From: CAZRZN01 sp964604565
Lineage (GTDB): Bacteria; Pseudomonadota; Alphaproteobacteria; Rhodobacterales; Rhodobacteraceae
DNA length: 12,744 bases
NCBI GenBank assembly: GCA_964604565.1
Contig: CAZRZN010000110.1
Coordinates: forward strand, 1 to 12,744
Direction of reading: 5' to 3'
Below, piece after piece: positions 1 through 4,717 of the stretch; position 1 is the first letter of the stretch, and each line of letters begins with the position of its first letter. The notes under the pieces are model-generated. The model was given only the letters and a program-made list of their open reading frames with translations, was not told where the DNA came from and did not search any database. The position numbers were made by a program, and so were the translations under genes.

Positions 1-76
1 AGTTTCTGTGGTCTTGCAAGAACGAGCCAATGCAAACTGTTGGAAGGGCCGAATGTTCTCTGCCCATACGCAAGGA

Positions 77-98
77 ATTGCAGCGCAATTTCTGCAAT
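77..98. other. Overlapping dyads in gene-free left end
   Basis: Two overlapping inverted repeats lie here. AATTGC-AGC-GCAATT (76-90) is a perfect dyad, and ATTGCAG (77-83) pairs with CTGCAAT (92-98) across an 8-nt loop. No start codon with a ribosome-binding site lies just downstream on either strand. They could be an operator for a gene left of the window or a chance structure. Function unknown. Confidence 0.3.
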
Positions 99-168
99 AC
101 CCCCCGCCCAAAACTGGCAGATCACTGAATTTTTTTGGTATCCTTCGGGTAAAAGGAAACGTCTTCTT

Positions 169-189
169 TCCGACCTGCTTTGGGTCGGA
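169..189. other. Hairpin without T-tract
   Basis: TCCGACC (169-175) and GGTCGGA (183-189) form a perfect 7-bp stem around a 7-nt loop. Neither strand has a U-run after the stem, so it is not a canonical intrinsic terminator. It lies about 95-115 nt beyond the stop of the leftward L,D-transpeptidase gene and could be a 3'-end structure of that transcript. Confidence 0.3.
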
Positions 190-242
190 CAGAGGCAGGC
201 GCGGTCGTCGCCTGCAATAACCCTGACGGAAATGGACCTCAG

Positions 243-261
243 GCGGGACGGCGCATCCCGC
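243..261 (-). terminator. GC-rich hairpin just after the L,D-transpeptidase stop
   Basis: GCGGGA and TCCCGC (243-248 and 256-261) form a 6-bp GC-rich stem with a 7-nt loop, 21 nt downstream of the leftward stop codon. There is no real U-tract after it on the minus strand. It would be a weak intrinsic terminator or a 3'-end stabiliser at best. Confidence 0.3.
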
Positions 262-281
262 AGCGCGGGTGTCTGCGCCTG

Positions 282-998
282 TCAGTCAGGGTCTGCCGGT
301 GCTCCCTTTCCAGAGTCCCGTTCCGAGAGAACGACGACCCTGGCTCCCTTTTTCACATTGGAGGCAAGGTGCATGACGTCCCGGTTGAACATGCGAATGC
401 AGCCGGAAGAGGCCCGCTCTCCGATCGTCCATGGGCTGGGCGTGCCGTGAATGCGGTAAAGCGTATCCTTGCCGTTCCGATAAAGGTAAAGGGCTCGTGC
501 GCCCAAGGGGTTCTCAAGACCGCCTTTGACCCCCGAAGCGTATTTCGAAAACTTTTCTGGTTCACGCCTGATCATGTTCTGTGTGGGTGTCCAGCTTGGC
601 CATTCGCGGATGTAAGCAACCCGCGCCGTGCCGGAGAACCCGTAGCCGGCAGCGCCGACAGCAATGGCGTAGCGCATCGCCTTGCCATTCTCCTGCACGT
701 GGTAGAGGCGACGCGCATAGGGATCCACGACGATGGTGCCGGGCGGTCCATCGGTGGCATAATCCACGATTTGCCGTTTCTTGTCCTCCTTCAGATATTC
801 TGCGGGAACGGCCGGAACCGTAATGTCGCCATCTTGAACCGAATCGTACATGGCCAGTGTTTGGGCGCTGACAGGCGATAGGTTCAGATTTTTGGCCACA
901 TCCTGAAAAACAGCAGGATCAGAAGCCCCGCAAGATGCGACCAAGAGAACACCCATGAGCGCCGATAGGCTGCGACTGTTCCGGCGTATTGATGACAT
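282..998 (-). CDS. L,D-transpeptidase (YkuD/ErfK family), lipoprotein
   Basis: A 238-aa enzyme of the YkuD family. Such enzymes form 3-3 peptidoglycan cross-links or attach proteins to the wall in the periplasm. The N-terminus is a lipoprotein signal: basic SSIRRNSR, a hydrophobic stretch, then the lipobox V-A-S-C with acylated Cys23. The catalytic domain covers about residues 85-227. It contains IHGT (His184) and, 16 residues on, the active-site motif SSGCIRM with nucleophile Cys200. The His that often precedes GC is Ser here, as I recall for other alphaproteobacterial ErfK proteins. The start at 998 is chosen because it puts the signal peptide at the N-terminus. The in-frame ATG at 1046 would add 16 residues encoded across the likely promoter. 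No strong ribosome-binding site is visible. The gene is monocistronic within the window. The family assignment is firm; the cross-link type made is not known. Confidence 0.92.
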   Translation of the reverse strand: MSSIRRNSRSLSALMGVLLVASCGASDPAVFQDVAKNLNLSPVSAQTLAMYDSVQDGDITVPAVPAEYLKEDKKRQIVDYATDGPPGTIVVDPYARRLYHVQENGKAMRYAIAVGAAGYGFSGTARVAYIREWPSWTPTQNMIRREPEKFSKYASGVKGGLENPLGARALYLYRNGKDTLYRIHGTPSPWTIGERASSGCIRMFNRDVMHLASNVKKGARVVVLSERDSGKGAPADPD

Positions 999-1028
999 GA
1001 TGCTGATTTGATTGGCTTTCCAGATACC

Positions 1029-1034
1029 AGTATA
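1029..1034 (-). promoter_or_regulatory. Candidate -10 box for the L,D-transpeptidase gene
   Basis: The minus strand reads TATACT here, five of six matches to the sigma-70 -10 consensus, 30 nt before the chosen ATG. The -35 position (about 17 nt further upstream) has only a weak match. The sequence TGGCAC beside it recalls a sigma-54 -24 element, but the required GC at -12 is absent. Confidence 0.35.
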
Positions 1035-1256
1035 GTGCCAAAACACGAATGACGAGAGAGGGTAGGCTAAACCAAAGCCCTCGTGCCCTCAAGTCTTGCG
1101 AGGTATGTGCCGGGCCAATGGTATCGTCCCTCTGAGATGCTGGCCCTGACCTGCGTCCGTCCTAAGGGAGTATGCCCTTCTGTCTTTGGCACCGGGAATC
1201 GAACATGCGTCCCCTTGGAGAAGTTGACGGGTTTCACCATATATATCCGAGGGTTG

Positions 1257-1356
1257 NNNNNNNNNNNNNNNNNNNNNNNNNNNNNNNNNNNNNNNNNNNN
1301 NNNNNNNNNNNNNNNNNNNNNNNNNNNNNNNNNNNNNNNNNNNNNNNNNNNNNNNN
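1257..1356. other. Assembly gap 1 (100 N)
   Basis: Exactly 100 N, the usual placeholder for unknown length. The left edge carries CCGAGG (1247-1252) and the right edge starts with its reverse complement CCTCGG (1357-1362). The missing piece may therefore lie inside or beside a hairpin. The true size and content are unknown. Confidence 0.95.
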
Positions 1357-1436
1357 CCTCGGGGACGGGTCGCCGCATTCGCGGCCATCTGAGGTTGCGT
1401 CCCCAGACCGTAGGAGAAAGAACGCGCTTGCCGGAA

Positions 1437-1889
1437 ATGGGTGAACAAATCGCTGCCTTACCGATGCGACGGGATGCAAAGGACCAGGTGAAGGTTCTTA
1501 TGGTGACCTCTCGCGATACCGGGCGCTGGGTCATGCCCAAAGGCTGGCAGATGGATGGCAAGAAACCCTGGGCGGCGGCCGAGATAGAGGCCTTGGAAGA
1601 GGCCGGGGCGAAGGGTCACATCGGGAGCGACATGATTGGCACCTACAGGTATCCCAAGATCCTTGACGATGGCCGCATCGTGCCTTGTCTGGTCGAGGTC
1701 TATCCGATGTTTGTTGAAAAGCTGCTGCGGGACTGGAAAGAACGCAAGGAACGCAAGCGCAAATGGTTCACCCCGAAGGCGGCTGCAAAGCGTGTAGATG
1801 AACAGGATCTGGCTGACCTGCTCATGCGGCTGCACAAGAACCCCCAAAAGGAACCGGCAATCCGCAAGCTGATTGAGCGCATCGCCTGA
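1437..1889 (+). CDS. Nudix hydrolase, DIPP-like
   Basis: A 150-aa single-domain Nudix protein, cytosolic, expected to cleave a nucleoside-diphosphate-X or (di)phosphoinositol/polyphosphate-type substrate. TSRDTGRWVMPKGW (residues 24-37) leads into the Nudix box at 36-58. There the metal-binding Glu51, Glu54 and Glu55 of E-A-L-E-E-A-G are intact. Two consensus positions differ: Lys42 replaces the first Glu and Ile50 replaces the Arg before the catalytic helix. A later K-R-K-W-F-T-P segment (108-113) matches the RKWF-x-P region typical of diphosphoinositol/diadenosine-polyphosphate hydrolases. The ATG start is conservative. An in-frame TTG at 1428 lies 11 nt after AGGAG (1412-1416) and may be the real start, adding three residues. 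The frame is open back to the gap, but nothing upstream looks like a domain. It converges on the peroxidase gene with only 38 bp between stops. The exact substrate cannot be read from sequence. Confidence 0.88.
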   Translation: MGEQIAALPMRRDAKDQVKVLMVTSRDTGRWVMPKGWQMDGKKPWAAAEIEALEEAGAKGHIGSDMIGTYRYPKILDDGRIVPCLVEVYPMFVEKLLRDWKERKERKRKWFTPKAAAKRVDEQDLADLLMRLHKNPQKEPAIRKLIERIA

Positions 1890-1896
1890 ACTGCAA

Positions 1897-1909
1897 GCGC
1901 CCGTGGCGC
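1897..1909. terminator. Short GC hairpin between convergent genes
   Basis: GCGCC (1897-1901) and GGCGC (1905-1909) form a 5-bp stem with a 3-nt loop. It sits in the 38-bp space between the Nudix stop and the MauG-like stop. It has no U-tract on either side, so any terminator role is weak, but it is the only structure available between the two converging genes. Confidence 0.25.
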
Positions 1910-1927
1910 GGACAAGGCGCGTCTGGA

Positions 1928-3054
1928 TCAGTCCACCGGCAAACCGCTGGGGACTGCGTCAGGGTGACCCATTGGCCGTATTGCGGCGCTGGCGCCGGTC
2001 AGACTGTTCAGGAACGCCTCAAGTGCTTGGATATCGCCCTCGACCATCTTTACCGGCGTGATGTCGAGGTAGTCGACCTGCTGCGCCAATTCATTTGAAT
2101 AGGACATCAGGCGGAAATCCCGTCCATTCAACCATGCGACGTCCGGCAGGCGCGCCATTCCCGGCGTCCATTCGCTGCGCGCGGTGAGCGGATCGCACAT
2201 ATGACGGATCATGTCCCGGAGTGTGGGGTAGGCGCCGTTATGCCCGTAGGGTGCAGACAGCGCCACGTTCCGCAGCGACGGGGTGCGAAAGCGGTAGGCA
2301 TCGTTTGGATTGCGCGTCGTCTCCATCCGACCAAGGTCACGCGGGAGGGTGTCGCCGCCAAAAGGGCGTCCCGGACCGAATTGTGGCACACCGACTGCAT
2401 GAAATGCCTGATCCGTAAAGAGCGGACCGTTGTGGCATGCCACGCAACCGGCCTCGCCAAAGAACAACTGCCGACCACGCTCCGCCTCGGGTGGCAATGG
2501 CGTTCCGCGGGTTATCCATGCGTCATAGGGGCTGTCGTAGCTTTGCCATTCCGTTCCGATAAAGGCAGCGATCGCATTGGCGATTTCGACGATGGTGATG
2601 TCCTGAGGGTGGCGCACATGCGAAAAGGCCGCGGCAAACAGCCTCTGATACTCGGGCACGGCGCGCACCCTTTCGGCCACGGCGGTCCAGCCCTGCACAA
2701 CGCCGGTCTCAAAGGCGGCGCTGATCGGGTTTTCGTCCGGAGCGCCTGCCATTTCCGTTGGCGAACTCATCGGAAAGAGGGCCTGCGCCGCCAGCACCGA
2801 ATTAAGGCCGACCGGCAAACCAGCCCCCGCCGGGGTTTCAAAACTGGCGCTCTTGGCGTCTATCTGCTCGACCCGTCCATCGTGGAACATGACCTTGACG
2901 TCCTTGTGGCCAAGGTTCCACAGGGCGGGTGCGTTGCGGGGCACGCGCGCCACGATGCGGGTCGCCCCATCCCCGGGCGTGCGGTCCGTGCCCAGCCCGC
3001 TGCCACCCTCACCAATCCCCAGGCTGACCCCGTCGGTGCCATTCAGGTCGTGAT
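1928..3054 (-). CDS. MauG-like di-heme cytochrome c peroxidase, C-terminal 374 residues
   Basis: Partial gene, cut by gap 2 at its 5' end. The visible 374 residues match the di-heme cytochrome c peroxidase/MauG family of periplasmic enzymes, which reduce H2O2 or oxidise protein residues through high-valent heme. The fragment opens with HDLNGTDGVSLGIGEGG, the segment that in this family directly follows the first CxxCH heme site. It then has VPRNAPALWNLG (37-48) and MFHDGRVE (55-62). The second heme site is CVACH (203-207; bases 2432-2446), and PYGHNGAYPTLRD (268-280) follows. Signal peptide, first heme motif and start codon are missing and should lie in the gap. The known sequence right of the gap has no signal-peptide-like frame, so I end the feature at the gap edge. 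Substrate is unknown; no methylamine dehydrogenase genes are present, so a true MauG role is not indicated. Confidence 0.88.
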
Positions 3055-3154
3055 NNNNNNNNNNNNNNNNNNNNNNNNNNNNNNNNNNNNNNNNNNNNNN
3101 NNNNNNNNNNNNNNNNNNNNNNNNNNNNNNNNNNNNNNNNNNNNNNNNNNNNNN
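3055..3154. other. Assembly gap 2 (100 N) with identical 11-bp edges
   Basis: Exactly 100 N. The same 11 bases, CAGGTCGTGAT, end the left contig (3044-3054) and begin the right contig (3155-3165). Either the contigs overlap by 11 bp and no sequence is missing, or a short repeat flanks real missing sequence. The absent first heme site of the peroxidase favours missing sequence. Confidence 0.95.
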
Positions 3155-3230
3155 CAGGTCGTGATCTTTTGGCAAGTCTCGGAAAAGGTTCAGACTTACG
3201 TGCGTCTGTTTCTGTAATTGAAACAATGAC

Positions 3231-3246
3231 TTTCTCTTGCGAGAAA
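3231..3246. promoter_or_regulatory. 16-bp dyad between peroxidase and flavin reductase genes
   Basis: TTTCTC-TTGC-GAGAAA is a perfect 6-bp inverted repeat around 4 nt. Next to it is ATTG-AAA-CAAT (3217-3227). The region lies between the flavin reductase stop (3297) and the peroxidase, both leftward, so it could be an operator for the peroxidase gene. It matches no operator I can name. No convincing -35/-10 pair is visible. Confidence 0.3.
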
Positions 3247-3296
3247 TACTCCCAAATGCCATGCGCCATGCTTGGAAGGCGATTTTGGGGGATTCT

Positions 3297-3803
3297 TCAG
3301 TCGCGCACGGCAAAAATACCGTATTGTCCGGTGTGAAACAGCAAGGGGGCGCCGATGCGTGTCGTCACACGCTCCACATGACCCAGCAGGACGGAATGGT
3401 CTCCCGCATCGTGGGCCGCAATCTGACGGCACTCGAAACGCGACAGGCATCCTTCGATCAAGGGAACGTCCTGCGGTCCATGGTGCCACTCGAACGCGTC
3501 GAAGGCATCGCCGGTACGTGCAAACGCGTCGCACAGGGCGATCTGTTCGGCGCCAAGGACATGGATTGCGAAGCGTTCAGCCGCCATGAAAAAAGGATAG
3601 CGGGACGAAGACTTCGCCGGAGACCACAGAACCAACGGTGGCTCGAGCGAGACGCTGGCAAAGCTGTTTGCAGTGATCCCCAATGGTCCGGTTGGCGTGG
3701 CGCAGGTGATCACGGTGACACCGGTCGCATACCGCCCCAGCGCGTCTCGGAAGGTGCGGCCGTCTGCGTCGGCAGGATCGAAACTGTGCGTCGTGGACGT
3801 CAT
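3297..3803 (-). CDS. Flavin reductase domain protein (HpaC/NtaB-like)
   Basis: A 168-aa protein of the Flavin_Reduct superfamily, cytosolic, binding FMN or FAD. Such proteins are NAD(P)H:flavin oxidoreductases, often supplying reduced flavin to two-component monooxygenases. Signature segments are in order: FRDALGRYATGVTVIT (18-33), GITANSFASVSLEPPLVLW (42-60, the flavin-binding core), a GDHSVLLGHV stretch (134-143), and PLLFHTGQYG (153-162) at the C-terminus. Length fits the family (about 160-180 aa). The start at 3803 is chosen because the family domain begins shortly after it. An upstream ATG at 3839 would add 12 poorly conserved-looking residues; neither start has a strong ribosome-binding site. 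No partner oxygenase lies beside it. The peroxidase downstream on the same strand is 240 bp away across a gap, so an operon is unproven. Confidence 0.9.
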   Translation of the reverse strand: MTSTTHSFDPADADGRTFRDALGRYATGVTVITCATPTGPLGITANSFASVSLEPPLVLWSPAKSSSRYPFFMAAERFAIHVLGAEQIALCDAFARTGDAFDAFEWHHGPQDVPLIEGCLSRFECRQIAAHDAGDHSVLLGHVERVTTRIGAPLLFHTGQYGIFAVRD

Positions 3804-4717
3804 GGTAGATTGAACTCTTTTGTTTCCGGGCATGGACAATGTCGCCTGCGTATCCTGATCTTGCCACCGCTCTAGACCATCATGTCAGTCGCAAGCCTGC
3901 CTGCCTGTTGTGCAAGCGACCATGTGGCGCAATCTAGATTGCGCCCTGCCGACGCCAAGGACAAAGCCGATTGCGAAAAAGCGATCTGCCAGACCGTGAT
4001 CAGTTGCCCGAGCCGCTCTTGCCCGGAAAGAATGAACACCGCCGGCCTTGGATACGAACATCGACCCGGGGTCCGCGGACAATAGCAGGCGCCGGGAGGC
4101 TGACGCCTGTTGGCTGACCGGCCTGAAGAGTGGCTGCGTAGGCCCATGGTTGCAACGCGTTTAAGGGCACATACCAAGCCATCTCTGGCCACACATTTGT
4201 GGCCGACCCCATCCGGGAGACAGCGGTCCTGAGCGGTTTCGCCTTGGTTTCGGTTGCAGGGTGCAGAATGGTTTCAGTGGTCATTCCTGACGATGACATT
4301 GCGGGGTTGGACATTCTTTCAGTCCCGGAATGCGAGGGCGGAACCCAGTCCATGACCCAAAAGGAAACCGCGTGACGGACAGGCGATCCGATGTCCGAAC
4401 AATTCTGCCTTTTGGATGCGCCTGTTGCGCCTGCCTCCTTCGTTCCAACTGGCATTCGCCTCGTCACATCAGTGCCCGTGCTATCGCAGGCGGAGGCCTT
4501 TTGGCGTCCGGCGTGGCGCGCGTATGGACAGGCCGGCCAAAGGAGACGTCTTGACCGGTTTCCCCCGCATTGGTCCAAGCCGAACGAGACATTCAAAAAT
4601 TCTTATGTGATTCAATGTCTTGCTGTTGTCCTGATGCAAACCGGGGACGCCGCCGCTTACCAATTCGAAACACATCTTCCTCTATCACGGTGCGGGATGC
4701 ATGTCGGGGACGGACCA
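3804..4717. other. Long gene-poor stretch
   Basis: About 0.9 kb between the divergent flavin reductase and GGDEF-EAL genes. It holds the perfect palindrome at 3926-3945 and a 7-bp hairpin (GGCCACA 4187-4193, TGTGGCC 4198-4204). A leftward open frame at 4000-4314 (104 codons, ATG at 4314) shows no recognisable domain and is not called as a gene. An AT-rich patch at about 4592-4622 stands out from its GC-rich surroundings and is the most promoter-like part for the rightward gene. The GGDEF-EAL frame is open back to an ATG at 4391, so part of this stretch could be its N-terminal extension. Confidence 0.5.
3926..3945. promoter_or_regulatory. Perfect 20-bp palindrome
   Basis: GGCGCAATCT is followed directly by its reverse complement AGATTGCGCC, with no spacer and no mismatch. 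It ends 122 bp upstream of the flavin reductase start and is far from the GGDEF-EAL start. No U-tract follows on either strand, so an operator for a dimeric regulator is more likely than a terminator. The regulator is not identifiable. Confidence 0.45.

Larger units (their letters stand above)
999..1436. other. Gene-free stretch containing assembly gap 1
   Basis: Apart from the promoter candidate on its left, I see no supported gene in the known bases (999-1256 and 1357-1436). Open frames on both strands span the N run, but their continuity is an artefact of the placeholder and their translations show no recognisable domain. There is a small 5-bp hairpin (AAGGG 1164-1168, CCCTT 1175-1179) without a clear U-tract. 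On the minus strand the bases near 1190-1210 resemble a tRNA T-loop (TTCGATT), but the flanking 5-bp arms do not pair. The gap may hide a gene. Confidence 0.5.

Noticed and set aside
1023..1040. Sigma-54 promoter reading of TGGCAC upstream of the L,D-transpeptidase gene
   Set aside because: The second element reads TGGT instead of TTGC at the right spacing, losing the essential GC.
1185..1256. Possible tRNA gene on the minus strand (TTCGATT next to a CCCGG arm and GCCA)
   Set aside because: The bases before TTCGATT (GCATG) do not pair with CCCGG, and no anticodon or D arm can be folded from the visible sequence.
1083..1436. Frames on both strands running through gap 1
   Set aside because: Continuity depends on the arbitrary 100 N. 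The translated flanks show no domain, and only the part from about 1428/1437 is Nudix-like.
3155..3313. N-terminal extension of the peroxidase from ATG 3313
   Set aside because: The frame joins the peroxidase only through the placeholder gap, and its translation has no signal peptide, which a periplasmic di-heme enzyme needs.
1928..3803. A two-gene redox system of peroxidase plus flavin reductase
   Set aside because: The two act in different compartments, are separated by a gap of unknown length, and I know of no established functional link.
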